From the NCBI RefSeq assembly GCF_900119315.1, contig NZ_LT827010.1, positions 6,047,001 through 6,111,000 of the forward strand: a stretch of DNA of 64,000 nucleotides. The letters run 5' to 3'. This document shows, piece by piece, positions 7,779 to 17,134 of the stretch. Both the position numbers and the translations under genes were made by a program. The notes beneath the pieces are model-generated. The model made no database searches and was not told the origin of the DNA. It saw nothing but the letters and a program-made list of their open reading frames with translations. The DNA comes from Actinoplanes sp. SE50/110. Lineage in GTDB: Bacteria; Actinomycetota; Actinomycetes; Mycobacteriales; Micromonosporaceae. Positions within the stretch are counted from its first letter, which is position 1; each line of letters begins with the position of its first letter.

Positions 7779-10700
7779 CTACGTCCGCGCGCGTTGTACC
7801 CGGTCGCGCCGTGGCACTCCGGCACGGGTGGCCGGCGCCCGCCCGGCGGGTGGTTCGACCGCCCCGGTGCGCCCGGCCCAGGCGGCCCGGGCCGCGTCCA
7901 GCGCCGCCCGCAGCCGGGCCTGCTCGCCGTCGCGGTCGCGGTACCAGGACAGCGCCCACGCCCGGTGCAGCCGCCAGCCGAGACTGAGCAGCACCTGGTC
8001 GGTGAGCCGGTCGCGGTCCCGGGCGGCCGGGCAGTCCCGGTATCCGGGGCCGTCGCAGCGCACGCCGAGCAGGTAGTGCCCGGACGGGTCGTCGGGGTGC
8101 CGGATCGCGATGTCGACCCGGCCGCCCGCGGTGCCCAGCGCGGCCCGGGCCGGATAGCCCCAGCCGCGGACCGTCTCCAGGATCGATTCGACGAAGTCGC
8201 CGGTCGGGTCGTTGTGGTCGAGGCTGGTGTCGCCGGCACCGCGCTCCACGTAGTCGAGATAGGCGGCCAGCTGCCGGACGCCCTCGTTCTCCGACTCGGG
8301 CACGTCGCGGGACAGGATCGAGGTGACGATCTCCACCCGGTGCCGGGCCCGGGTGATCGCCACGTTGAGCCGGCGCCAGCCGTTGGGCCGGTTCAACGCG
8401 CCGAAGTTCGCGCTGATCCGGCCGGCCTCGTCGTAGCCGTAGCCGATCGAGAAGATCATCACGTCGCGTTCGTCGCCCTGCACCGACTCCAGGCTCTTGA
8501 TGAAGAAGCCGTGCAGCCGGTCGTCGGTGACCATCCGTTCCAGCGCCGGCTGCCCGGCCGCCAGCTTCTCCAGGGCCCGTTCGATCGCCTCGGCCTGCGC
8601 CACCGAGAAGGTCACCACGCCCACCGAGAGTTCCGGCCGGGTGGCGAAGTGGTGCACGATCCGTTCGGCGACCCGTTCCGCCTCGACCGGGTTGTCCCGG
8701 CCGGTGCTGCGCCGGTACACCCCGGCGACCGGGAAGAGGGCGACGCCGGTGTCCGGGCCGCCACTGCCCGGGGCCGGGAAGGTGCTCAGCCGGCCCTGGT
8801 AGAAGGCGTCGTTGGCGAACGCCACCAGCGCCTGGTGCCGGCTGCGGTAATGCCAGGTCAGACCCATCCCGGGGAAGGCTCCGCAGGCCTTGGCCAGCTC
8901 CAGCACGGACTGGTAGTCGAGCACCTCGGTGTCCGGCACCTCGGTGGCCGCCCGATCGAAGAACGAGGTGGGCGGCAGCTGGCGGTCGTCGCCCGCGGTG
9001 ATCAGGGACGTGCCGCGGTAGATGCAGTTGATCGCGTCGGCCGGGGTGATCTGCGAGGCCTCGTCGAAGATGACCGCGTCGAAGCCGATGTCCGGGGGCA
9101 GCGACTGGCTCACCGTGAGCGGGGACGCGAGGACACACGGGCGCAGCGCCAGGACCGCTTCGCGGGCACGGCCCAGCAGGTCACGTACCGGCAATTGCCG
9201 ATCGGCCTTCATCGCCTCGCGCCGCAACAGGCCCGCGGCCGCGCTCTCGGGCGGCGGCCGGCGGTCCTCGACCGCCGCGACGATCTCGCGGGCCGCGACC
9301 ACCGCGAGCCGCTCGTCGGCCTGCCGGAATTCGGCGACCAGCCGGTCCCGGTCGTCGGAGCGCCACGGCCGCAGCCGATGGTCGGCCCGGACCACCGCGT
9401 CGGCCCAGCCGTGCAGCAGCGCCCGGTCCAGCACCGCGGGCACGTCCGTGCCGTCCAGGCGCCGGTCGGCGCAGAATTCGACGGCCGCGTCCAGGCCGTG
9501 GAAGGTGAGCACGTCACGGGCGTCCAGGCAGGCGAACCACTCCTCCTGGCCGCTGCTGTCGTTGCGGATGTCGCGCAGGAAGGCGGCGGCCCGCTGATAG
9601 TCGGCGAACCGGTCGCGCAGGTCGGCCTGCCGGGAGGGGCCGAAGCCGGCGAGCACCGCCCGGCTCGCCTGCTCCCATTCGGCGGCCCGCTCGGCCAGCC
9701 CGACGATCGGCCGCAGGTCGCGCAGCGCGACGAGCTGCGCCTCGGAGAGCGGACCGCCGGCGAAGTCCCGGGCCTGCGCCGCCCATGCCACGGTTGCGGC
9801 GAGGGCACCCGGATCGACCTCGGCGAGCCCGTCGGCCGGCCCGCCGAGGGCCGCCGCCGCCCGGGCCGCCGCGTCCCGGAGCGACCCCAGTCGCACCGTC
9901 TCGGCGTAGTCGAGGGTGTGCCCGGTCGCCGCGTCGTACGCCCGGACCGTCTCGGCGACCGCGTGCAGCGCCGTCACGTGCCCGGTCAGCCAGGCGATCG
10001 CGTCGTCGATCGGCCCGGACACCAGCTCCGGGCGGGCCGCCGGGTAGGGCGCCGGCCGCAGCGTCGCCTGCCACCGCAGCAGTGCGTCACGGGCCTCGGT
10101 GACCACCTGGATCGGCTCCGGGTCGGGCGCCGGCGCGCAGATGTAGGTGAGCACCGATCCGATGCCGGCCGGTGGTGCGGCGGCGAGGGCCGCGGCGGCC
10201 ACCGCGATCGCCTCGTCGAGGGCCACGAAGTCGGTGCCGCGGCCCTGCCAGTACCGGCCGAGGGCGGTGGCGTACGCGTGCTCGGCCGCCGCCAGCTCCT
10301 GCCGGGCCCGTTTCCAGGCGACCGCGGTGCCGATCCGGTCGACGGCGTCGCCGAGGTGCGCCGTGGGCAGCACGAAACCGGCCACCTGGCGGCGGTCGCG
10401 GCGGTACGCCGCGCGCAGCCGCCCGAATCCCCGGTGCACCGTGGCGAACCGCTCGGCCAGCTCCTCGACCGGCTGCGCGAGGATCGCCTCGGAGAAGTAC
10501 GGCCGGGCCTGGATCTCGGTGGCGACCAACACCTCCAGGGCCCGGCGCAGCGCACCCGCCCCGGTCTGCACGCCGGCCAGCGCGCCCGGGGTGAACCAGA
10601 ACCGCTCCGGTTTGTGCGGCCGGGCGCCGAGTTCGGCGACCGCCGCCACCCGGGCGATGTCGCGGATCGTGCCGGCCTGCGGCAGCCCCAGCTTGGCGGT

Positions 10701-12617
10701 CACCCGGTTGACCGCGCGGCGGTGCCGGTCCACCTGGTCGGCGGCCCTGGCGAAGTCGCGGGCGAGTTCGTCGGCGTCGGCCGCGGTCAGCGTGTCCAGG
10801 CCGACCGGGCCGGGAAACGCCTCCAACGACGGGGGCATCGGCAGGTCGGCGGCGGACGGCAGCGCGGTCCACGGCACGCCGGCCCGCTGCTGGACCGCCG
10901 TGGCGGCCTCGGCCGCGGCGGCCATCTCGTCGCCGCGCCTCTCCGCGGCCCGCCGGACCGGCGCCAGGTCGTCGGCGGTCAGCCAGGACTCGGCGACCCG
11001 CTCGGGGCGCCGGCCGGCGTGCTCGGCGAGCCGGGCCAGGGTGGCCGCGTCCGCCGGGGCACGCAGCCCGAACGCCTGCGCCGCGGCGTCCGCGATCCGG
11101 GCCGAGCGGGCCAGCGCGGCCAGGGCGGTCTCGGCGCGGCTGAGCGCCGAGTCGAGCGGTTCGCGGGTGGTCACGTCGCGCCAGAGCAGCGCGTCCCCGC
11201 CGGCCATCGCCCGCCAGGAGCGGGACAGCTGTTCGGTCGCCTCGCGGATGCGGCGCACCACGTCCGGGGTGAGCGCGCCCGGGTCGACGGCCGGCACCGG
11301 GGCGGCGGGCACGTCGGCGAGCCCGGCGCAGCGGCCGATGATCTCGTACAGGCTGGCGCCGAGCGGCCGGCGGGTCTCGTTCATCGCGGCCGCGTAGGCG
11401 GTCAGCGCCTCCCGGCGTTCGCGCAGCGCGGCCCGGTCGAGCACGGGGGCGTCCGCGGGCGGCTCCGGCGTCTCGTCGACCGCCGCGGCCAGCAGCGTGG
11501 CCACCTCGCGCCGGCCGGCCTGCTGGCCGTGCAGTTCCAGGATGTAGCGGTCCAGCCCGGCCGCGGCGAGCCGGTTGCGGACCACGTCGAGCGCGGCCAC
11601 CTTCTCGGAGACGAACAGCACCCGTTTCCCGGCGTGCAGCAGCGCGCCGATCATGTTGGCCACGGTCTGCGACTTGCCGGTGCCGGGCGGGCCGTCCATC
11701 ACGAAGCTGTGCCCGGCCAGGGCGGCGGCCACGCAGGCACGCTGGGACGAGTCGGCGTCCAGGACCAGCGGCATGCCCTCGGGCGGGGCGAGCCGGTCCA
11801 CCTCCTCGGGCCGGATCGGGGTGAACTTGAAGGCTTCGGTCTGCCGCCGCGGGTCGGTGGTGGCCAGCGCCCGGACCACCGGGTGGGCCAGGATCCGCTC
11901 CTCGTTGTCGCGCAGGTCGCGGTAGATCGCATCCTTGTGGAAGGTGAGGCAGGTGAGGATGACGGTCCGCTCGATGTGCCAGCCGTGCCGCCGGGCCACC
12001 GTGCCGGTGAACTCGTCCCAGAACCGGGACACGTTGAGTTCGGCGGCCGGTTCCAGGTCGGGGACGGCGATCCCGGCCCGTCGCAGCCGCAGCGCGAGCG
12101 CCGGGTTGACCACCGGCTCCTCGTCGCGCAGCCGCAGCTCGGGCTGCTCGGCCAGGTCGCCGGTGACCAGGTCGGCCGGGAGCAGCAGCAGCGGGCTGGT
12201 GTAGCTGGTGGTCTCGCTGTCCGGGTCCTCGTCGTCGGCGGCCAGCCGCCAGTGCAGCATGCCGAGCGCCAGGTGCAGCACGAACACGCCGCGGTCCAGG
12301 TATTCCTGCCGGGCACGGCGCTGCAGCCGGCGCAGCAGCGGGCCGAGCGAGCGTTCGGTCAGCTCGGTGCGGAAGGTGCCGTCGCCGGGCGCGGCGCCGC
12401 CGGAACCGGTCAGCACCGCCCCGGTGCCCCGGCTGAGCGTGGTGACCACCTGATGCGGGTCGGGCGAGGTGATCTCCAGCAGGTCGGCGTTGCCGGCCGC
12501 GAAGTTGATCAGCCGGTTGTGGTCACCGAGGTCGATCAGGCTCTCCCGCCAGGCCCGCAGCGCCGCGTGCACGCCGGCGCGCGCGGGCCGCGGCCCGCTC
12601 TGCGAAGAGGAGTCCAT
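7779..12617 (-). CDS. Large DUF4011-type superfamily 1 helicase with C-terminal nuclease-like domain
   Basis: A 1,612-residue protein. The N-terminus has the DUF4011 signature (WRESLIDLGDHNRLINF). A P-loop GPPGTGKSQT lies at about residue 309, a Walker B box FDEASQITP late in the protein, then YRSRHQ and the motif-VI-like AITRARHRVEIVTS, as in UPF1/DNA2-type helicases. About 650 residues between motifs I and II are mostly helical insertion. The last 110 residues (VDIAIRHP, LGVRCDGPGY, LGWRLHRAWALSWYRDRDGE) match the Vsr/REase-like domain that ends this family. Relatives often sit in defence islands, so DNA processing or phage defence is plausible but unproven. The ATG at 12617 is preferred to an upstream TTG because the DUF4011 domain starts just after it. 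It follows the dehydratase gene by 49 bases. Confidence 0.9.
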   Translation of the reverse strand: MDSSSQSGPRPARAGVHAALRAWRESLIDLGDHNRLINFAAGNADLLEITSPDPHQVVTTLSRGTGAVLTGSGGAAPGDGTFRTELTERSLGPLLRRLQRRARQEYLDRGVFVLHLALGMLHWRLAADDEDPDSETTSYTSPLLLLPADLVTGDLAEQPELRLRDEEPVVNPALALRLRRAGIAVPDLEPAAELNVSRFWDEFTGTVARRHGWHIERTVILTCLTFHKDAIYRDLRDNEERILAHPVVRALATTDPRRQTEAFKFTPIRPEEVDRLAPPEGMPLVLDADSSQRACVAAALAGHSFVMDGPPGTGKSQTVANMIGALLHAGKRVLFVSEKVAALDVVRNRLAAAGLDRYILELHGQQAGRREVATLLAAAVDETPEPPADAPVLDRAALRERREALTAYAAAMNETRRPLGASLYEIIGRCAGLADVPAAPVPAVDPGALTPDVVRRIREATEQLSRSWRAMAGGDALLWRDVTTREPLDSALSRAETALAALARSARIADAAAQAFGLRAPADAATLARLAEHAGRRPERVAESWLTADDLAPVRRAAERRGDEMAAAAEAATAVQQRAGVPWTALPSAADLPMPPSLEAFPGPVGLDTLTAADADELARDFARAADQVDRHRRAVNRVTAKLGLPQAGTIRDIARVAAVAELGARPHKPERFWFTPGALAGVQTGAGALRRALEVLVATEIQARPYFSEAILAQPVEELAERFATVHRGFGRLRAAYRRDRRQVAGFVLPTAHLGDAVDRIGTAVAWKRARQELAAAEHAYATALGRYWQGRGTDFVALDEAIAVAAAALAAAPPAGIGSVLTYICAPAPDPEPIQVVTEARDALLRWQATLRPAPYPAARPELVSGPIDDAIAWLTGHVTALHAVAETVRAYDAATGHTLDYAETVRLGSLRDAAARAAAALGGPADGLAEVDPGALAATVAWAAQARDFAGGPLSEAQLVALRDLRPIVGLAERAAEWEQASRAVLAGFGPSRQADLRDRFADYQRAAAFLRDIRNDSSGQEEWFACLDARDVLTFHGLDAAVEFCADRRLDGTDVPAVLDRALLHGWADAVVRADHRLRPWRSDDRDRLVAEFRQADERLAVVAAREIVAAVEDRRPPPESAAAGLLRREAMKADRQLPVRDLLGRAREAVLALRPCVLASPLTVSQSLPPDIGFDAVIFDEASQITPADAINCIYRGTSLITAGDDRQLPPTSFFDRAATEVPDTEVLDYQSVLELAKACGAFPGMGLTWHYRSRHQALVAFANDAFYQGRLSTFPAPGSGGPDTGVALFPVAGVYRRSTGRDNPVEAERVAERIVHHFATRPELSVGVVTFSVAQAEAIERALEKLAAGQPALERMVTDDRLHGFFIKSLESVQGDERDVMIFSIGYGYDEAGRISANFGALNRPNGWRRLNVAITRARHRVEIVTSILSRDVPESENEGVRQLAAYLDYVERGAGDTSLDHNDPTGDFVESILETVRGWGYPARAALGTAGGRVDIAIRHPDDPSGHYLLGVRCDGPGYRDCPAARDRDRLTDQVLLSLGWRLHRAWALSWYRDRDGEQARLRAALDAARAAWAGRTGAVEPPAGRAPATRAGVPRRDRVQRART

Positions 12618-12666
12618 GCCCCGATTGCACCAGTGCGAATAGCTTTCGCGCTGGAAAACCCGATTC

Positions 12667-14472
12667 TTACCGAACAACCGTTGCCGGCGCGGGTGCGGCG
12701 CAGATCTCCGCCAGGCGGGCGATCAGCACGCCGGAGTCGGACGGCTCGGCGAGCGCCGCCAGCCGCACCGGGTCCAGCGGCGGCACCTGCACGTGCGAGA
12801 TCAGCGGATGGTCCGGCCGGCTGTCCACCTCGCCGGCCCCGAACAGCGTCTCGGAGATCTTCTCGCCGGGCCGCAGCCCGATGTACTCGATCGCCACCGG
12901 CGCCGGCGCGAACTGCGCCATCTGGGCGGCCACCTCGGCGATCCGCACCGGCTCGCCCATCTCCAGGACCAGCGCCTCGCCGTCCTGCCCGATCGCGGCG
13001 GCCTGGATCACCAGGTGCACCGCCTCCTGAATGGTCATGAAGTACCGGGTCACCTCGGGGTGCGTCACGGTGAGCGGGCCACCGCCCGCGATCTGCGCGT
13101 TGAACTTGGTGAACACCGAGCCGCGGCTGCCCAGCACGTTGCCGAACCGGACGCTGAGGAAGGTGCCGGTGCGACGCCGCGCGGTCCACGCGGTGAGCCG
13201 CTCGGTGATCCGCTTGGAGTAACCGAGCACGCTGGTCGGGTCGGCCGCCTTGTCGGTGGAGATGTTCACGAACCGCTCCACCGACGTCGCCGCGTCCAGC
13301 ACGTTCAGGGTGCCCAGCACGTTCGTCTTGATCGCCTCGGCGGGATAGCGCTGCAGCAGCGCCAGGTGTTTGAGCGCGGCCGCGTGGAAGACCACCTGCG
13401 GACGCCGGGTGCGGAACACCTCGCGGACCCGGTCGGCGTCACGCAGGTCGGCGAGGATCACCGACGGGTCGTCGAGCAGCGCCACCGGGTCGATCGAGAG
13501 CTGCACCGCGAGCAGCGACGTCTCGTCGCGGTCCAGCATCATCAGCTCGGCCGGCCGGAACCGGTGGATCTGCCGGCACAGCTCGGAGCCGATCGAGCCG
13601 CCGGCACCGGTGACCAGGACCCGCTTGCCGGTCAGGTAGCCGCCGATCCCGGACAGGTCGGTGTCGATCTGATGCCGGCCCAGCAGGTCGGCGACCTGCA
13701 CCTCGCGGATGTCGCCGACCTCGACCGGCTGGTCCATCATCTCGCTGACCGACGGCACCACCTGGAACGCGGCGCCGGCCGCCAGGGTCCGGTCGCGGAT
13801 GTCGCGGACCAGGGCGGCGTCGGCGTTGGCGACCGCGAAGATGAGCAGGCCGGCGCCGGTGTCGGCGAGCGCCCGCGGGATGTCGTCGCGGGTGCCCAGC
13901 ACCGGCACGCCGAGGATCCGCAGCCGGCGCTTGTCCCGGTCGTCGTCGATCAGCCCGGTCGGCAGGTAGCGGCCGTGCCGGTCGTGCAGCATCGAGGCGA
14001 CCAGCATCGCCCCGGCGGTGCCGGCCCCGAACAGCAGAACCGGTGCGGCGGTCTGCGCGTCCGGGCGCCGTTGCCGGGACCACCGCAGCCGGCGCAGGTC
14101 GCGGATGCCGAGCATCAGGGTCAGCGCGGCGGCGCCGCCGAGGGCGGGCAGCCCGGGCGAGACCGGATGCCAGACGAACACCACGATCACGGTGAGCACC
14201 ACGGTGACCGCCGCGGTGGTGAACACCACGGACCGGATCTCGTCGAACTCGGCGAACCGGTACCGCCCCCGGTACAGGTGCCGGGTGTGCCCGATGACCG
14301 CCTGCAGCAGGACCGCGAGGCCGACCGCGGCCAGGCCCCCGGCAAGGTGGCGCCGGGTGGGCAGGAAGTCGTGCCGGGCCAGGACCGCGGCCAACAGGCC
14401 GACGGCCCAGGCGGTGGCGTCGACGAGTAGGGGGAACACGCGCCGGTACGCCCAGAACCGTGCGCCCATCAT
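12667..14472 (-). CDS. Membrane-bound nucleoside-diphosphate-sugar 4,6-dehydratase (CapD/WbpM/PglF family)
   Basis: A 601-residue polysaccharide biosynthesis enzyme. Four hydrophobic helices occupy residues 10-125, a CoA-binding-like Rossmann domain residues 143-240, and a short-chain dehydrogenase-type NAD domain residues 283-560 (TGAGGSIG at 288-295). STDK lies at 405-408 and Lys420 matches the second conserved lysine. Four residues before Lys420 is Leu416, where FlaA1-type enzymes have Met and classical SDRs have Tyr. The likely reaction is dehydration of UDP-N-acetylglucosamine to a 4-keto-6-deoxy sugar. It is divergent from the BY-kinase gene across 53 bases. With the PglE-, PglD- and PglC-like genes at 19.5-21.9 kb it completes a bacillosamine-type pathway. 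Confidence 0.92.
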   Translation of the reverse strand: MMGARFWAYRRVFPLLVDATAWAVGLLAAVLARHDFLPTRRHLAGGLAAVGLAVLLQAVIGHTRHLYRGRYRFAEFDEIRSVVFTTAAVTVVLTVIVVFVWHPVSPGLPALGGAAALTLMLGIRDLRRLRWSRQRRPDAQTAAPVLLFGAGTAGAMLVASMLHDRHGRYLPTGLIDDDRDKRRLRILGVPVLGTRDDIPRALADTGAGLLIFAVANADAALVRDIRDRTLAAGAAFQVVPSVSEMMDQPVEVGDIREVQVADLLGRHQIDTDLSGIGGYLTGKRVLVTGAGGSIGSELCRQIHRFRPAELMMLDRDETSLLAVQLSIDPVALLDDPSVILADLRDADRVREVFRTRRPQVVFHAAALKHLALLQRYPAEAIKTNVLGTLNVLDAATSVERFVNISTDKAADPTSVLGYSKRITERLTAWTARRRTGTFLSVRFGNVLGSRGSVFTKFNAQIAGGGPLTVTHPEVTRYFMTIQEAVHLVIQAAAIGQDGEALVLEMGEPVRIAEVAAQMAQFAPAPVAIEYIGLRPGEKISETLFGAGEVDSRPDHPLISHVQVPPLDPVRLAALAEPSDSGVLIARLAEICAAPAPATVVR

Positions 14473-14525
14473 GGCCGGAGCGTAACAGCGGAAAAATCCT
14501 GAAAAAGTACTTTAGGGTGACGGGG

Positions 14526-15881
14526 GTGGGCCTGCGCGAATACCTCCGTGTCGCCCGGCGCAACTGGTGGTTGCTGCTGACCTCGGTCGTCCTCGCGCTC
14601 GGCGTCGCCCTGATCGTCAACCTCAACACCACCCCGGTGTACGCGGCGCGGGTCACGTTCTTCTTCTCCACCCCGATCGCCGGCGCCTCCGACCTCTACC
14701 CGGCCAGCATGTTCAACGCCAGCCGGCTGTCCACCTACGCCAAACTGCTGACCAGCGACGAGGTGGCCACCCCGCTGGCCGGCAGCCCGGGCATCGACCT
14801 CAGCCTCAAGGACGTCCGGGACGCGATCAGCGCGAAGACCGTGGCGGACACGGTGATGATGGAGGTCAGCGTCGAGGACCGGGACCGCAACCGGGCGATG
14901 CTGCTGCTCACCCGGCTCACCCGGCGGTTCGACACCGCGGTCGAGGACCTGGAGCGTCCCAAGGCCGGTGAGCCGTCCACCGTCAAGGTCACCGTGGTCT
15001 CCGGCCCGGCCCTGGACGACGGCCCGGTCTCGCCGGACTGGGCGAACAACTTCGCGCTGGCCGCGGTCGCCGGAATGGTCACCGGCGCGATCGGCGCGGT
15101 GGGCCGGGAGGCGGCCGACCACACCGTGCGCACCGCCGACGCGCTGCAGGTGCTGGCCTCCGCCCCGGTGCTGGCCCGGGTGCCGCTGGACCGGGGTCAC
15201 CCGTTCGTCTCGCCGAGCGCCTCGGCCCGCACCGAGGCGCTGCGCGAGGTCCGCACCCAGGTGCAGTGCGCGGCGGCGGCCGGCTCGGTCAAGACGCTCG
15301 CGGTCACCAGCGCGGTGCCCGGGGAGGGCCGGTCCGCCACCGCCTGCGGGCTGGCCCTGCTGTTCGCCGAGGCCGGACAGCGCGTCCTGGTGGTCGACGC
15401 CGAGCTGCGGCACCCCCGGCTGGCCGCGCTGCTCGGCCGGGAGGACTCGGCCGGGCTGAGCACGGTCCTGGACGGGACCGCGGCGCTGGAGCAGGTGCTG
15501 CAGCCGTGGGGCGCCGGGTTGTGGCTGCTGGCCAGCGGGCGGACCCCGCCGAACCCGAGTGAGCTGCTCAGCTCGCCGAGGATGACGGAGCTGGTCGACG
15601 CCGTACGCAAGAAATTCGATGTGGTGATCTTCGATTGCCCGCCACTGCTGCCGGTGACCGACGCGGCCGTGGTCGCCGCCCGCGCGGACGGCACGCTGCT
15701 GGTGGTGCGCGCCCGTCGGACCACGTCGGCCCAGGTCACCGCGGCGGTCCGGGCGCTGCACGCGGTCAACGCGACGCTGCTGGGCTGCGTGCTGAACATG
15801 GTGGCCCGCAAGGGGCCGGACGCGGTGCCCCGCTACGACTCCTACCTCGGTGGGCCCGGCCCCCGGGCCGCGGCCGCATGA
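14526..15881 (+). CDS. Polysaccharide co-polymerase / BY-kinase-like protein with altered Walker A
   Basis: A 451-residue Wzz-kinase fusion that sets chain length in exopolysaccharide export. Helices at 15-32 and 176-194 flank a periplasmic-side Wzz domain. A cytoplasmic MinD/Wzc-like ATPase follows, with Walker A at 265-271 reading PGEGRSA, Walker A' at Asp291 (VLVVDAE) and Walker B at Asp370 (VVIFDCPP). The invariant Walker A lysine is Arg269 and the next Thr is Ala271, so kinase activity is doubtful. The C-terminal tyrosine cluster is reduced to two tyrosines. The GTG at 14526 is chosen because AGGGTGACG lies just upstream. Its stop overlaps the flippase ATG (ATGA), so the three plus-strand genes form an operon. 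Confidence 0.88.
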   Translation: MGLREYLRVARRNWWLLLTSVVLALGVALIVNLNTTPVYAARVTFFFSTPIAGASDLYPASMFNASRLSTYAKLLTSDEVATPLAGSPGIDLSLKDVRDAISAKTVADTVMMEVSVEDRDRNRAMLLLTRLTRRFDTAVEDLERPKAGEPSTVKVTVVSGPALDDGPVSPDWANNFALAAVAGMVTGAIGAVGREAADHTVRTADALQVLASAPVLARVPLDRGHPFVSPSASARTEALREVRTQVQCAAAAGSVKTLAVTSAVPGEGRSATACGLALLFAEAGQRVLVVDAELRHPRLAALLGREDSAGLSTVLDGTAALEQVLQPWGAGLWLLASGRTPPNPSELLSSPRMTELVDAVRKKFDVVIFDCPPLLPVTDAAVVAARADGTLLVVRARRTTSAQVTAAVRALHAVNATLLGCVLNMVARKGPDAVPRYDSYLGGPGPRAAAA

Positions 15882-17134
15882 CCGAAGGGCCGGGTCTGCG
15901 GCCGGTGCTGCGTGACTACGTCACCAGCCTGGCCGTCCAGTGGTTCGTGCTGGGCACCGGTCTGGCGCTGTTCCACCTGGTGGCCCGGCGGGGCAGCGTC
16001 GGCGGGTTCGCCTTCTACCAGATCGCCCGGAGCGTGGCGAGCACCCTGCAGCCGCCGCTGATGTTCGGGCTCGCGCTGGGGCTGCAGCGCTACCTGCCGC
16101 ACACCGCGGCGACCACACGCCGGCTGGTCCGGCAGGCGCTGCTCGCCGAGACCGTCCTGGTCACCGTCGCCGGACTGATCGCGGTGGCGGCCGGTCCGGG
16201 GATCGCCGGGCTGCTGGGACTGCCCGGCGGCCGGTCCGCGGTGGTCGCGATCGCGGTCCTGCTCGGTGGCAACTGCCTGTGCACCATCGCGTTCGCCGCG
16301 CTGCGCGGCACCCGTCAGGTGACCGGTGCGAACCTCGTGTACGGCCTGGGCCTCGGCCTGATCCCGCTGATCGCCTTCGTCAGCACCGCACGGATCGAGG
16401 ACTTCCTGCTGGTCCAGGGCGTCGGCGCGGGGCTGGCCGCCGCCGGTGGCATGCTGGCCGTCCGCGGCAGGTTCCCGCCGGTCACCGGGCCGGAGCCGAC
16501 CCTGCGCACGCTGCTCTCCTACGGCGCCCGCCGCACGCCCGGCGAGCTGGCGCTGCCCGCGTTCTACACGGTGCCCGCGCTGGCGGTCGCGGTGGCGATG
16601 CCCGGGCGCCCCGAGGCCGGTTATGCCGGGTTCACCACCTCGGCCGTCGCCCTGGTCTGCGCCCAGTTCGCCATGCTCACCCCGGTCCTGATGCCCCGCC
16701 TGAGCCGGCACTTCACCGACCGGGGCCAGGACGATGCGGCCGTACGACGACTGCTGCGTGCCCTGCCCACCGCCGCCGGGGTGCTCGCGGCGATACCGGT
16801 GGCGGTGATCGTGCTGGCGGCCCCGGTCCTCATCCACCGGTTCCTCGGCGCCGAGTTCACCGCGGCGGTCCCGGTGCTGCGGCTCGGTGTGCCGGCCGCG
16901 GTTCCGCTGGCGATGTTCTACGCCGCCCGGCCCACCCTGGAGACGACACTGGCGCCCCGGCTGCTGAGCCGGCTCCTGCTCGGCTGTCTCGCCCTGCAGG
17001 TCGTGGTCACCACGGCCGGGATGGCCGTGCTGGCCCCGCCGCACGCCGCGGTGCTCGGCCTGGCCGCGGCGGCGACGGCGCTCGGGCTGGACGCGGCGCG
17101 ACGCTCGGCGCACGCCGTCCGGGTGGCCCGGTGA
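15878..17134 (+). CDS. Wzx-type polysaccharide flippase
   Basis: A 418-residue integral membrane protein of the MATE/MOP superfamily with about 12 hydrophobic helices. It is expected to flip undecaprenyl-linked oligosaccharide units across the membrane. There are no catalytic motifs; the assignment rests on helix pattern, a helix-rich C-terminus typical of PST-type flippases, and position between the chain-length and polymerase genes. Both junctions are four-base overlaps (ATGA upstream, GTGA downstream), which implies translational coupling. Confidence 0.85.
   Translation: MTEGPGLRPVLRDYVTSLAVQWFVLGTGLALFHLVARRGSVGGFAFYQIARSVASTLQPPLMFGLALGLQRYLPHTAATTRRLVRQALLAETVLVTVAGLIAVAAGPGIAGLLGLPGGRSAVVAIAVLLGGNCLCTIAFAALRGTRQVTGANLVYGLGLGLIPLIAFVSTARIEDFLLVQGVGAGLAAAGGMLAVRGRFPPVTGPEPTLRTLLSYGARRTPGELALPAFYTVPALAVAVAMPGRPEAGYAGFTTSAVALVCAQFAMLTPVLMPRLSRHFTDRGQDDAAVRRLLRALPTAAGVLAAIPVAVIVLAAPVLIHRFLGAEFTAAVPVLRLGVPAAVPLAMFYAARPTLETTLAPRLLSRLLLGCLALQVVVTTAGMAVLAPPHAAVLGLAAAATALGLDAARRSAHAVRVAR

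Noticed and set aside
7554..13040. An uninterrupted 1,828-codon open frame on the plus strand
   Set aside because: It is antisense to the PBP, helicase and dehydratase genes, consists of Arg/Gly/Pro/Val-rich sequence without domains, and is explained by the extreme third-position GC of the real genes.
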